DNA of 35,000 bases from Lysobacterales bacterium. GTDB lineage: Bacteria; Pseudomonadota; Gammaproteobacteria; Xanthomonadales; SZUA-36. Positions within the stretch are counted from its first letter, which is position 1. Each line of letters begins with the position of its first letter. The notes beneath the pieces are model-generated. The model saw only the letters and a list, made by a program, of their open reading frames with translations, did not search any database and was not told where the DNA came from. Of the stretch, positions 9,518 to 18,531 are shown piece by piece. The translations under genes were made by a program, and so were the position numbers. The DNA lies in NCBI GenBank assembly GCA_013002505.1, contig JABDJL010000012.1, positions 1-35,000 on the forward strand, given 5' to 3'.

Positions 9518-11812
9518 ATGACAGACAAGTTGAAAGAGAGTGCACTCGAATACCACCGGTACCCCGTACCGGGCAAGATTCGTATTACGCCAACCAAGGC
9601 CCTGACCACCCAGCAGGACCTGGCGCTCGCCTATTCACCGGGCGTTGCAGCGGCCAGCGAGTTGATTCACAAGGATCCCCTGGAAGTCAGCAACCTGACG
9701 GTGCGTGGAAATCTCGTTGCGGTCATTACCAACGGAACCGCGGTCCTGGGGCTGGGCAATATTGGCCCGCTGGCAGCCAAGCCGGTGATGGAAGGCAAGG
9801 GTGTTCTGTTCAAGAAATTTGCCGATATAGACGTGTTTGACATCGAAATTGAGGAGCCGGATCCCGACAAGCTGATCGAGATTATCGCTTCACTGGAGCC
9901 AACCTTCGGCGGCATTAATCTCGAAGACATCAAGGCGCCGGAATGCTTCAGGGTGGAAGCTGAACTCAAGGACCGAATGAACATTCCGGTCTTTCACGAC
10001 GACCAGCACGGTACCGCGATTATCACCGCCGCGGCCATGATCAACGCCCTTGAAGTGGTCGGCAAGGATATTTCACAGGTGCAGCTGGTGACGTCCGGGG
10101 CGGGCGCTGCCGGAATGGCCTGTCTTGACCTGCTGGTGAACCTCGGCTTGAACAAAGAGCATGTCACCGTGTGCGACAGCAAGGGGGTTGTTTACCAGGG
10201 CCGCAAGGAGTACATGGACGATCGTAAAGCCGGTTATGCGCGGGACACCAAAGACCGCAGCCTGGCCGATGCCGTGGACGGCGCAGATGTATTCCTGGGT
10301 GTATCGGTGGGCGGCGTGTTGACACAGGAAATGGTCAAAACCATGGCGGACAGGCCGATCATCCTGGCGCTGGCCAACCCGACCCCGGAAATCATGCCCG
10401 ACGAAGCGCTGGCGGCACGCCCCGATGCCCTGATTGCCACCGGGCGATCTGATTTTCCCAACCAGGTGAACAACGTCCTGTGCTTTCCGTATATTTTCCG
10501 GGGCGCCCTTGATGTCGGCGCCACGACCATCAATGCCGAGATGCAGATGGCCTGCGTACACGCCATCGCAGAGCTGGCAAGGATGGAGGTCAGTGACGTC
10601 AGCGCTGCGGCCTACGGCGATAAACCGCTGCAATTCGGTCCGGAGTACCTGATTCCGAAACCTTTCGATCCGCGCTTGCTGGTGCAGGTGGCGTCGGCCA
10701 CCGCCGAGGCGGCCATGAAGAGTGGCGTCGCCACACGTCCGCTTGGAGAACTTGGCGTCTATCGTGAAAAGCTGCGCCAGTTCCTGTTCAGAACCGGCCT
10801 GTTGATGAAGCCGGTATTCGATGCCGCACGACGGGATGTCAAGCGGGTGGTTTTTTCGGAAGGTGAGGAAGAGGTCGTCCTGCGCGCGGTGCAATCCGTG
10901 GTGGACGATGAACTGGCTGAGCCAGTACTGGTGGGACGCCCTTCGGTGGTCCTCGACCGCATCGAGAAACTGGGCCTGAGAATCAAGCCCGACCAGGATT
11001 TCGAGCTGGTCAATCCCGAGTCTGACCCACGCTTCTGGAACTACTGGACGACTTACCACGCGTTGATGGAGCGCCACGGCGTATCGCCCGCCACTGCCAA
11101 GGCGATCGTGCGTACGCAAGACGCGGTGATTGCCGCACTGATGGTACACCTGGGCGAAGCGGATGCACTGATTACCGGCATGGTCGGCCGTTTTCACAAG
11201 AAGCTCGCAGCCGTGATGGAAGTCATCGGGATCCGTGAGGGCGGCAAGGTGCTCGGTACGCTGGGTGTACTGAATACAGCTGATGGCGTGTATTTTGTAT
11301 GTGACACCCATGTCAACGCGGACCCGACTGCCGAAGAGATTGCCGAGATCACGATGATGGCGGCGGAAACGGTACGCATTTTTGGCATTGAGCCACGAAT
11401 CGCGCTGGTGTCCCATTCCAGCTTCGGCAGCCACATCGATCGCAGCGCTTCGAAGATGAAAATGGCGCTGGAACTGATTCACATTGCCGACCCGTCGCTG
11501 GAAGTCGAAGGTGAGATGTCAGCCGACATGGCTCTGAACCCGGATTACCGCAAGAAGGTTTTTCCAAACTCCAAGCTTCAGGGGCCGGCCAATTTGATGG
11601 TCATGCCAGACCTTGATTCCGCCCATATCGCATTCAACTTATCCCGGGTGGTGAGTAAAGGAGTGACCGTCGGCCCGATCCTGATGGGGGCCCGAAAGCC
11701 GGTACATGTATTGTCGCCCTCGGCGACGGTGCGCAGAATCGTTAACATGACCGCTATTGCCGCGGTGGACGCACAGATCAGGGAAGTGAAATCCCGGGAA
11801 AAGAATTTATGA
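9518..11812 (+). CDS. maeB: NADP-type malic enzyme with C-terminal phosphotransacetylase-like domain
   Basis: The product decarboxylates malate to pyruvate with reduction of NAD(P)+. It has 764 residues, the length of MaeB. The N-terminal malic enzyme half (about 1-420) starts like its family (residues 1-30, ending at [10 protein letters not shown]). It has LAYSPGVAA, the metal-site segment [21 protein letters not shown] and the dinucleotide-binding [12 protein letters not shown]. The C-terminal half begins near residue 437 ([15 protein letters not shown]) and resembles phosphate acetyltransferase. In this family that domain is mainly regulatory, for example sensing acetyl-CoA. No Shine-Dalgarno is obvious before the ATG. 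The stop overlaps the aceE start as ATGA (11809-11812), implying co-transcription and translational coupling with pyruvate dehydrogenase. Confidence 0.96.
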   Translation: MTDKLKESALEYHRYPVPGKIRITPTKALTTQQDLALAYSPGVAAASELIHKDPLEVSNLTVRGNLVAVITNGTAVLGLGNIGPLAAKPVMEGKGVLFKKFADIDVFDIEIEEPDPDKLIEIIASLEPTFGGINLEDIKAPECFRVEAELKDRMNIPVFHDDQHGTAIITAAAMINALEVVGKDISQVQLVTSGAGAAGMACLDLLVNLGLNKEHVTVCDSKGVVYQGRKEYMDDRKAGYARDTKDRSLADAVDGADVFLGVSVGGVLTQEMVKTMADRPIILALANPTPEIMPDEALAARPDALIATGRSDFPNQVNNVLCFPYIFRGALDVGATTINAEMQMACVHAIAELARMEVSDVSAAAYGDKPLQFGPEYLIPKPFDPRLLVQVASATAEAAMKSGVATRPLGELGVYREKLRQFLFRTGLLMKPVFDAARRDVKRVVFSEGEEEVVLRAVQSVVDDELAEPVLVGRPSVVLDRIEKLGLRIKPDQDFELVNPESDPRFWNYWTTYHALMERHGVSPATAKAIVRTQDAVIAALMVHLGEADALITGMVGRFHKKLAAVMEVIGIREGGKVLGTLGVLNTADGVYFVCDTHVNADPTAEEIAEITMMAAETVRIFGIEPRIALVSHSSFGSHIDRSASKMKMALELIHIADPSLEVEGEMSADMALNPDYRKKVFPNSKLQGPANLMVMPDLDSAHIAFNLSRVVSKGVTVGPILMGARKPVHVLSPSATVRRIVNMTAIAAVDAQIREVKSREKNL

Positions 11813-14490
11813 GCAGTACAAAGGACATCGCCCTGGGAAGGGCGCCCGCCGATCCCGACGCGCAGGAAACCAGCGAGTGGCTGGAGGCGCTGCAGTCGGT
11901 CATTGAGAATGATGGCCCCGAACGGGCGCATTTCCTGCTTGAACAATTGGTGGATTTCACGCGCAGGTCCGGTGGGCATCTGCCGTATGACGCGACCACG
12001 GCCTATATCAATACCATTCCGCCCCACCTGGAAGCCAAGAGCCCCGGAGACGCGGAAATCGAGTGGCGCCTGCGTTCCTTTATTCGCTGGAATGCGATGG
12101 CAATAGTGGTGCGCGCCGGCAAACGAGGCGGCGAGCTGGGCGGGCACATCGCAAGTTTTGCTTCAGCAGCAACCCTGTACGACGTCGGCTTCAATCATTT
12201 TTTCCGCGGGCCAGACCACGAAGGCGGCGGCGACCTGGTGTACATCCAGGGACATTCTTCGCCGGGTATTTATTCACGCGCGTTTCTCGAGGGCCGGCTC
12301 GACGAGTCACAGCTGGACCGCTTCAGACAGGAAGTCGATGGTGGTGGCCTGAGTTCATACCCACACCCGTGGTTAATGCCTGATTTCTGGCAGTTGCCGA
12401 CCGTATCAATGGGGCTTGGCCCGATCATGGCGATCTACCAGGCCCGTTTTCTGAAATACCTGCACAACAGGGGCATCGCCGACACCTCGGACCGCAAGGT
12501 CTGGTGTTTCCTCGGTGATGGCGAAACGGATGAACCGGAATCCCTGGGCGCCATCTCGCTGGCCGGGCGCGAACGCCTCGACAACCTGATTTTTGTCATC
12601 AACTGTAACCTGCAGAGGCTTGATGGACCGGTGCGGGGCAATGGCAAGATCATCCAGGAACTTGAAGGGGTTTTCCGGGGCGCCGGCTGGAATGTCATCA
12701 AGCTTATCTGGGGCTCCTATTGGGACCCCCTTCTGGCCAGGGACGAGGATGGGCTGCTGCGCCGGCGCATGGAAGAGGCGCTCGATGGTGAGTACCAGAA
12801 TTACAAGGCCAAGGGCGGCGCTTACACGCGTGAGCACTTCTTTGGCGCCTATCCGAAGCTCAAGGAAATGGTCTCAAAGATGTCCGACCGGGACATCTGG
12901 CGCCTGAATCGTGGCGGGCATGATCCGCACAAGATTTACGCAGCCTATGACGCGGCAACCCGTCATGAGAACCAACCGACGGTAATCCTGGCAAAAACCG
13001 TTAAGGGTTACGGTATGGGGACATCTGGTGAAGCCCAGAACATCACCCATCAACAGAAGAAGATGGATACGGATTCGATCCGCGAGTTCAGGGATCGTTT
13101 CAAGGTTCCGATCAGCGACGACAAACTTGAAGAAGTGCCTTATTACCGGCCCGAAGAAGACAGCCCGGAAATCCAGTACCTGAAAGAGCGCCGCGCGGCG
13201 CTGGGTGGCCCGCTACCCAGGCGCAAGCATGACACCAAGCCGATGGTGGTGCCCGATTTATCCGCTTTCGATTCCCTGCTGAAGTCTACAGGGGAACGCG
13301 AAATCAGCACGACGATGGCCTTTGTCAGGGCACTTGCGATCATGCTGCGTGACAAGAACATCAAGGAGAGCATCGTTCCGATCGTTGCCGACGAGGCGCG
13401 CACGTTTGGCATGGAGGGCATGTTCCGTCAACTGGGTATTTACTCATCGGTCGGACAGCTATACACGCCGATGGACTCCGATCAGCTGATGTTTTACAAG
13501 GAAGATAAGAAGGGTCAAATCCTGCAGGAAGGCATTACCGAAGCAGGCGCCATGTCCTCGTGGATCGCCGCGGCCACCAGTTACAGCAGCAGTAGCACGG
13601 CGATGATTCCGTTTTTTATCTTTTATTCCATGTTCGGATTTCAGCGTGTCGGTGATCTGTGCTGGGCCGCAGGCGACATGCGCGCGCGCGGTTTTTTGAT
13701 TGGCGGCACCTCCGGCCGCACCACCTTGAATGGTGAGGGTCTTCAGCACGAAGACGGCCACAGTCATATCCTGTCAGGCATGGTGCCGAACTGCATTTCA
13801 TACGACCCGACGTTTTCTTACGAATTGTCGGTCATTGTGCAGGACGGACTGAAGCGCATGTATGGCGAGCAGGAAGACGTGTATTACTACATCACGGTGA
13901 TGAACGAGAATTACACGCACCCCGAAATGCCGGAAGGCGCAGAAGAAGGTATCCGCAAGGGCCTGTACCTGTTTCGCGAAGCCGAGTCCTCGAACAACCG
14001 GGTGCAATTGATGGGCAGCGGTTCAATACTGCGGGAAGTGATCAGGGCGGCCGAACTGCTGGAAGCGGAGTATGGCGTTGAAAGCGACATCTGGAGCGCA
14101 ACCAGCTTCACCGAACTGCGCCGTGACGGCGAAGCCTGCGCCAGGCATAACCGCCTGAATCCGGAACAGGAAAAGCGCTCCTGGGTTGAACAGTGCTTGC
14201 ACGGCAGGCCGGGGCCGGTGATCGCCGCGACAGACTACGTTACCGACCAGGCGGATAAGATTCGCGCCTTCATCCCGCAGCTCGATTACACGGTTTTGGG
14301 AACCAATGGATTCGGGCGCTCGGACACCCGCGAAAACCTGCGCCGCTTTTTCGAGGTGGATTACCGGCACGTAATGTATGCGGCATTACACGCATTGCAT
14401 CGCCAGGGCCGCTTTTCGCTCGAAGACCTGTTAAAAGCCCGCGACCGGCTCGAGATCGATCCGGACAAACCCAACCCGGTGCGTGTCTGA
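11809..14490 (+). CDS. aceE: pyruvate dehydrogenase E1 component, homodimeric type
   Basis: This is the thiamine-diphosphate enzyme that decarboxylates pyruvate and passes the acetyl group to lipoyl-E2. It has 893 residues (about 887 in E. coli) and is the single-chain E1 type. Visible features are HISSFASAATLY-like helices near residue 110, the DLVYIQGHSSPGIYSRAFLEG block, and the ThDP/Mg motif FLGDGETDEPES closed by NCNLQRLDGPVRGNGK. Further on are AKTVKGYG and the C-terminal transketolase-like domain with NENYTHPEMPEG. The start overlaps maeB by 4 nt, and aceF starts 2 nt after the stop. The order aceE, aceF, protease, lpd forms one coupled unit. Confidence 0.98.
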   Translation: MSSTKDIALGRAPADPDAQETSEWLEALQSVIENDGPERAHFLLEQLVDFTRRSGGHLPYDATTAYINTIPPHLEAKSPGDAEIEWRLRSFIRWNAMAIVVRAGKRGGELGGHIASFASAATLYDVGFNHFFRGPDHEGGGDLVYIQGHSSPGIYSRAFLEGRLDESQLDRFRQEVDGGGLSSYPHPWLMPDFWQLPTVSMGLGPIMAIYQARFLKYLHNRGIADTSDRKVWCFLGDGETDEPESLGAISLAGRERLDNLIFVINCNLQRLDGPVRGNGKIIQELEGVFRGAGWNVIKLIWGSYWDPLLARDEDGLLRRRMEEALDGEYQNYKAKGGAYTREHFFGAYPKLKEMVSKMSDRDIWRLNRGGHDPHKIYAAYDAATRHENQPTVILAKTVKGYGMGTSGEAQNITHQQKKMDTDSIREFRDRFKVPISDDKLEEVPYYRPEEDSPEIQYLKERRAALGGPLPRRKHDTKPMVVPDLSAFDSLLKSTGEREISTTMAFVRALAIMLRDKNIKESIVPIVADEARTFGMEGMFRQLGIYSSVGQLYTPMDSDQLMFYKEDKKGQILQEGITEAGAMSSWIAAATSYSSSSTAMIPFFIFYSMFGFQRVGDLCWAAGDMRARGFLIGGTSGRTTLNGEGLQHEDGHSHILSGMVPNCISYDPTFSYELSVIVQDGLKRMYGEQEDVYYYITVMNENYTHPEMPEGAEEGIRKGLYLFREAESSNNRVQLMGSGSILREVIRAAELLEAEYGVESDIWSATSFTELRRDGEACARHNRLNPEQEKRSWVEQCLHGRPGPVIAATDYVTDQADKIRAFIPQLDYTVLGTNGFGRSDTRENLRRFFEVDYRHVMYAALHALHRQGRFSLEDLLKARDRLEIDPDKPNPVRV

Positions 14491-14492
14491 GC

Positions 14493-15842
14493 ATGGCTGA
14501 CAGAATTGAAATTAAAGTCCCGGACATCGGAGAGTTCACCGATATCCCGGTGATTGAAGTGCTGGTTTCAAGCGGCGACACGGTTGAGGCGGACGAGTCG
14601 CTGATCACGCTCGAGAGTGACAAGGCGACCATGGAGGTTCCGTCTCCGGCAGCTGGCGTGATCGTCGAAATGAGGGTTGCGCTTGAAGATACCGTGTCCG
14701 AGGGAGATGTCGTTGCGGTGCTCGAAGCCAGCGACGCGCCGCAGGCAGCGGAAAGCGAACAGAGCGAGCCCGCAGATACGCCTCCGCCCGAGGCCAAGGA
14801 AACTGAATCCGAAGCGGCGGAAAAAGAGCCGCAAAAACCTCACAAGTCGAAGCAGCCTGAGCAAGCCGCTCCGGTATCCGCGGGCAAGCGCCAGTCACCC
14901 CCGGTCAGCACGGGCGTTGCAACCACCTTGCCTTCCAGGGTGCCGTATGCCAGCCCGGCGATTCGCATGTTTGCCCGCGAACTGGGTGTAGACCTGGCGC
15001 GTGTTTCGGGCAGCGGAAGAAAACAGCGCATCCTTCGCGAGGATGTCACGGCCTTCGTCAAGAGCGTCATGTCCGGCCAGGCCCAGGCGGCCACGCCGGG
15101 CTTTGAAGTCGCACCCCCGCCGAAAGTGGATTTCAGCAAGTTCGGCGATATCGAGCGCCTGGAATTATCCAGAATAAACAAGATTTCGGCGAAGTTTCTG
15201 CACCGTAACTGGGTGACGATCCCGCATGTCACCCACAACGACCATTCAGATGTCACGGCGCTGGAAGCGTTCCGGAAGGAGAACAAGGCCAAGGCGCAGG
15301 AACAGGGTTTCAAGCTGACGCCGCTGGTGTTCCTGATCAAAGCCTGCGTGGCGGCGATGAAAGAATTTCCGCGCTTCAACGCTTCGCTGGACCAGAGTGG
15401 CGAGCACCTGGTGCTTAAAAAGTATTTTCACATCGGTATCGCGGTGGACACGCCGGACGGACTCGTGGTGCCCGTGTTGCGTGACTGTGATTCCAAGACC
15501 AAGGCAGAGCTGGCCCTGGAACTGGTCGAGACCAGCCAGCGGGCCCGCGACGGAAAGCTCAAACCACAGGATCTCCAGGGCGGTTGTTTTTCGATCTCGA
15601 GCCTGGGCGGTATTGGCGGTGCGTCTTTCTCGCCCATCATCAATGCGCCTGAAGTGGCCATATTGGGTGTTTCCCGATCAAAGATGGAACCGGTCTGGGA
15701 TGGCAAAGAATTCCAGCCGAAACTGATGATGCCGCTGTCGCTGTCCTACGACCACCGTGTCATTGACGGTGCCGCTGCGGCGCGCTTTACCCGTTTCCTG
15801 GCTGAGCATCTCGAGAACCCGGAGCACCTTGACCTCGAATGA
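14493..15842 (+). CDS. aceF: pyruvate dehydrogenase E2, dihydrolipoyl acetyltransferase
   Basis: This is the core of the pyruvate dehydrogenase complex. It moves the acetyl group from lipoyl-lysine to CoA. It has 449 residues with a single N-terminal lipoyl domain (1-80, lipoylated Lys44 in ESDKATMEVP). A Glu/Pro/Lys-rich linker follows (about 80-145), then the peripheral-subunit-binding domain (YASPAIRMFARELGVD). The catalytic domain has the terminal DHRVIDG motif with His421 and Asp425. E. coli AceF has three lipoyl domains and about 630 residues, so this is a short form. It starts 2 nt after aceE, and its stop overlaps the following protease gene as ATGA (15839-15842). Confidence 0.97.
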   Translation: MADRIEIKVPDIGEFTDIPVIEVLVSSGDTVEADESLITLESDKATMEVPSPAAGVIVEMRVALEDTVSEGDVVAVLEASDAPQAAESEQSEPADTPPPEAKETESEAAEKEPQKPHKSKQPEQAAPVSAGKRQSPPVSTGVATTLPSRVPYASPAIRMFARELGVDLARVSGSGRKQRILREDVTAFVKSVMSGQAQAATPGFEVAPPPKVDFSKFGDIERLELSRINKISAKFLHRNWVTIPHVTHNDHSDVTALEAFRKENKAKAQEQGFKLTPLVFLIKACVAAMKEFPRFNASLDQSGEHLVLKKYFHIGIAVDTPDGLVVPVLRDCDSKTKAELALELVETSQRARDGKLKPQDLQGGCFSISSLGGIGGASFSPIINAPEVAILGVSRSKMEPVWDGKEFQPKLMMPLSLSYDHRVIDGAAAARFTRFLAEHLENPEHLDLE

Positions 15843-16360
15843 ATCCGGGCAGTCGACAAACTTCAGATGGCCTGGGCCGGGCATTTCTCTGGCTGGCAGC
15901 GCTTGGCATGCTGGTCGGGCTGACGCTGTTGTTTCAGTCTGCTCAGCGCAGCAGCGGTGGCTTGGTACGCAGCAGCAATGATTCGGGTCGCGCCATGGTC
16001 GTGCTACAGCGTGACCGCAGTGGGCACTACGTGGCTGAGGGCCAGATCAACGGGCAAGTGGTCAACTTCCTGGTCGACACCGGGGCTACGGACGTGGCCA
16101 TTCCAGAACAGACTGCGCGGACCCTGGGCCTGCAGTTTGGCCCGCAGGTGGCGGTCATGACGGCCGCTGGTCCGGTGCGGGCCTGGCGTACGCGCCTTGA
16201 CCGCGTTTCGGTGGGCAGTGTTTCCCTAGACAATGTTCGTGCAACGATTACCCGGGCACCGATGGAGGATGTTCTGCTGGGCATGAGTTTCCTGCAGTAT
16301 TTCACGATCTTGCAGCAAGGCGATGAACTGATTATCGAGAGCGGAGGAACCAGCGGATGA
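15839..16360 (+). CDS. membrane-anchored retropepsin-like aspartic protease (clan AA, TIGR02281-like)
   Basis: This is a 173-residue protein with one membrane segment (about 14-33, FLWLAALGMLVGLTLLF), placing the rest in the periplasm. A retropepsin-like domain starts near residue 63. The active-site motif is FLVDTGATDVAIP with Asp80; a second hydrophobic-hydrophobic-Gly element, VLLGMSFLQYF, lies near the end as in the family. Proteins of this type work as dimers with one Asp per chain; the substrate is unknown. The gene overlaps both aceF (15839-15842) and lpd (16357-16360) by 4 nt as ATGA, so it is embedded in the pyruvate dehydrogenase operon. Family assignment is good; any role in the complex is unproven, since the domain should lie on the other side of the membrane. 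Confidence 0.88.
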   Translation: MNPGSRQTSDGLGRAFLWLAALGMLVGLTLLFQSAQRSSGGLVRSSNDSGRAMVVLQRDRSGHYVAEGQINGQVVNFLVDTGATDVAIPEQTARTLGLQFGPQVAVMTAAGPVRAWRTRLDRVSVGSVSLDNVRATITRAPMEDVLLGMSFLQYFTILQQGDELIIESGGTSG

Positions 16361-18156
16361 TCGAAGTTCGAGTACCGGACATCGGCGATTTCGAAGGCGT
16401 TCCCGTGATCGAGGTTCTGGTCAGTCCCGGCGAAGAAGTGAGTGCAGAGCAGTCACTGGTAACGCTGGAAAGCGACAAGGCAACGATGGAAGTGCCGGCC
16501 CCGGCAGCAGGCATTATCAAGACCATTGATGTCGCGCTGAACGACACCGTTTCCGAGGGCGATCTGATTGCAACCATGGAAGCAGCGGATTCAGACGAGC
16601 CCGGGCCTGAAGAGGAAAAGTCCGAGACCGAACAGCCGGACACCGCAAATGGCGAAGAATCTGCCGCTGTTGCAGAGAAAACGCCGGATGAAGCGGCGCC
16701 CGAAGCACCGGCTCCATCGGCTGCACCTGCCATCCCACAGGGAGATTTCGACTACGACGTCGTAGTGCTCGGGTCCGGGCCGGGCGGATACACCGCGGCT
16801 TTTCGCGCCGCAGACCTGGGCCTGAACGTGGCGCTGGTGGAGCGCTATCCGGCGCTCGGCGGTGTATGCCTGAACGTCGGCTGCATTCCGTCGAAAGCCC
16901 TGTTGCATGCCGCGGCGCTGATTGCTGATGCCGAACAAATGGCAGACCACGGCGTGGTGTTCGGTAAACCACGAATTGAACTCGAAAAACTGCGCGGCTG
17001 GAAGGACAAGGTCGTTGGACAGTTGACGGGCGGCTTGTCCGGTATGGCCGGTAAACGCAAGGTAACGGTAATCGAGGGCGTTGGGGGCTTTGTGTCTGAT
17101 CACGAAATGCAGGTTGAATCGGGTGACCAGCAACAGCGAATCAGTTTCGCACAGGCCATCATCGCCGCCGGGTCCCAGTCCATGAAACTGCCGGGTCTGC
17201 CGTGGGACGATGAGCGCCTGATGGACTCGACCGGCGCGCTCGAACTGGATGACATTCCCGAGCGCCTGCTGGTTATCGGCGGCGGCATCATTGGCCTGGA
17301 AATGGCCTGTGTATACCAGGCGCTGGGCAGCAAGGTGACGGTGGTCGAGTTAACTTCTCAGCTGATGCCGGGCGCCGACAAGGACCTCGTCCGTCCCTTG
17401 CAAAAACGGATCGAAGGGCGATATGAGGCCATATGGCTTGATACAAAAGTCACCGGCGTCACGGCTGGAGAGACCGCATTGACGGCCAGCTTCGAGGGCG
17501 GAAAAGCGCCGCAGTCGGCGGAATTCGATCGCGTGTTGGTGTCCGTAGGCAGGGTGCCGAATGGCGCCAATATCGGCGCGGACAAGGCCGGCGTCGAGGT
17601 CACCGAGCGTGGCTTTATCGCGGTGGACAAGCAGATGCGTACCAACGTGCCGCACATCTTCGCCATCGGCGATATCGTCGGACAACCGATGCTGGCGCAC
17701 AAGGCTACCCATGAAGGCAAGGTCGCGGCCGAGGTGTGCGCCGGTCACAAGAGCGCTTTCGATGCGCGCGTCATACCTTCGGTCGCATACACTGACCCCG
17801 AAGTGGCGTGGGTGGGTGTTACCGAGGGCGAGGCACGCGACGCCGGTGTGGACTACTCGGTAGGCAAATTTCCCTGGGCAGCCAGCGGCAGGGCCCTGGG
17901 CAATGGCAGGCCTGAGGGGTTTACCAAGCTGTTATTCGACAATGCCACCGACCGGATTATCGGCGCCGGAATTGTCGGCACGCACGCCGGAGACCTCATC
18001 GCCGAATGCGCCCTGGCCATCGAAATGGGCTGCGAAGCGGCCGACATTGGCCTGACCATCCATCCCCACCCGACCCTCTCGGAAAGCATCGGCATGGCCG
18101 CCGAAGCCTTCGAAGGCACCATCACCGACCTGTACCTTCCCAAGCGCAAAAAATAG
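16357..18156 (+). CDS. lpdA: dihydrolipoyl dehydrogenase (E3) with N-terminal lipoyl domain
   Basis: This flavoprotein reoxidises dihydrolipoamide with NAD+. It has 599 residues, longer than the usual 475 or so, because of a fused lipoyl domain (1-77, Lys41 in ESDKATMEVP) and an acidic Ala/Pro/Glu linker (about 78-130). The E3 part has the FAD motif VVVLGSGPGGYTAA, the redox pair Cys171/Cys176 in GGVCLNVGCIPSK, the NAD motif VIGGGIIGLEMA, AIGDIVGQPMLAHKA, and the C-terminal active-site HPHPTLSE. The lipoyl domain closely resembles that of aceF. Its start overlaps the protease gene by 4 nt. The stop is TAG at 18154-18156, and no classic terminator follows immediately. Confidence 0.97.
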   Translation: MIEVRVPDIGDFEGVPVIEVLVSPGEEVSAEQSLVTLESDKATMEVPAPAAGIIKTIDVALNDTVSEGDLIATMEAADSDEPGPEEEKSETEQPDTANGEESAAVAEKTPDEAAPEAPAPSAAPAIPQGDFDYDVVVLGSGPGGYTAAFRAADLGLNVALVERYPALGGVCLNVGCIPSKALLHAAALIADAEQMADHGVVFGKPRIELEKLRGWKDKVVGQLTGGLSGMAGKRKVTVIEGVGGFVSDHEMQVESGDQQQRISFAQAIIAAGSQSMKLPGLPWDDERLMDSTGALELDDIPERLLVIGGGIIGLEMACVYQALGSKVTVVELTSQLMPGADKDLVRPLQKRIEGRYEAIWLDTKVTGVTAGETALTASFEGGKAPQSAEFDRVLVSVGRVPNGANIGADKAGVEVTERGFIAVDKQMRTNVPHIFAIGDIVGQPMLAHKATHEGKVAAEVCAGHKSAFDARVIPSVAYTDPEVAWVGVTEGEARDAGVDYSVGKFPWAASGRALGNGRPEGFTKLLFDNATDRIIGAGIVGTHAGDLIAECALAIEMGCEAADIGLTIHPHPTLSESIGMAAEAFEGTITDLYLPKRKK

Positions 18157-18259
18157 GAGTTAAAAAAGATTCCGCGAATTTCACAATTTGGCGAATTGCG
18201 CGAATTTTTTAAGTTGGTCAATCAGGAGTTCGAGTAGCGTGCGACCGCTGCACTTCGCT

Positions 18260-18371
18260 GGGACTGTGCCGGTAACGTGTTTTGCAGACACGCTGTAAAT
18301 ACGTCCCTGTACGCTCTTATCCGGCATCCCTGCCTCCCAAGGTCTGCAAAACAGTCACCCGGCACATCCCC
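18260..18371. repeat. inverted repeat, arm pair A
   Basis: Arm 18260-18289 pairs with 18342-18371. The inner 11 nt match perfectly (GTTTTGCAGAC against GTCTGCAAAAC), and about 24 of 30 positions pair overall. The 52-nt loop holds CGCTGTAAATACGTCCCTG and GGCATCCCTGCC, a style of sequence found in dispersed intergenic repeats of related gammaproteobacteria (recollection, not checked). Confidence 0.75.
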
Positions 18372-18395
18372 AGACTCGCCGGTACAGTCGAAAAG

Positions 18396-18498
18396 GGATG
18401 CCCGGTGAAGTTTCGAGGGGTGTATGAAACAGGGATGTTTCATTCAAGCCCCCATGGATGGGTTCACGGCGTCCCCGAGAAACCTTACCGGGCATGCC
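18396..18498. repeat. inverted repeat, arm pair B, with inner hairpin
   Basis: Arm 18396-18415 (contains GATGCCCGGTGAAG) pairs with 18479-18498 (contains CTTACCGGGCAT), nearly perfectly apart from single-base slips. Between them lies a smaller hairpin: ATGAAAC 18424-18430 and GTTTCAT 18437-18443 with a 6-nt loop, extended outward by GGGG/CCCC pairing. The segment CATGGATGGGTTCACGGCGT near 18454-18472 resembles, in reverse complement, the loop of arm pair A, so the whole 18260-18498 unit is roughly palindromic. Confidence 0.7.
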
Positions 18499-18531
18499 AT
18501 TGTTTTCGGTTGTCCGATTAAGGGGCCAGGG

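Larger units (their letters stand above)
18157..18531. other. 375-nt intergenic stretch after lpdA holding repeats, no credible gene
   Basis: The first 60 nt are AT-rich with three direct copies of GCGAATT (near 18174, 18191 and 18200) and end in a run of T (18205-18210). A loose pairing between the A-run at 18162-18167 and this T-run could act as a weak terminator. From 18260 to 18498 lie two large inverted repeats, listed separately. Short open frames crossing this stretch have no family-like features and follow the repeat symmetry, so I call no gene. Confidence 0.6.

Noticed and set aside
10073-11482. 469-codon open frame on the - strand across maeB
   Set aside because: It lies wholly antisense to a well-supported malic enzyme gene, has a composition typical of a GC-rich shadow frame and shows no family-like motif.
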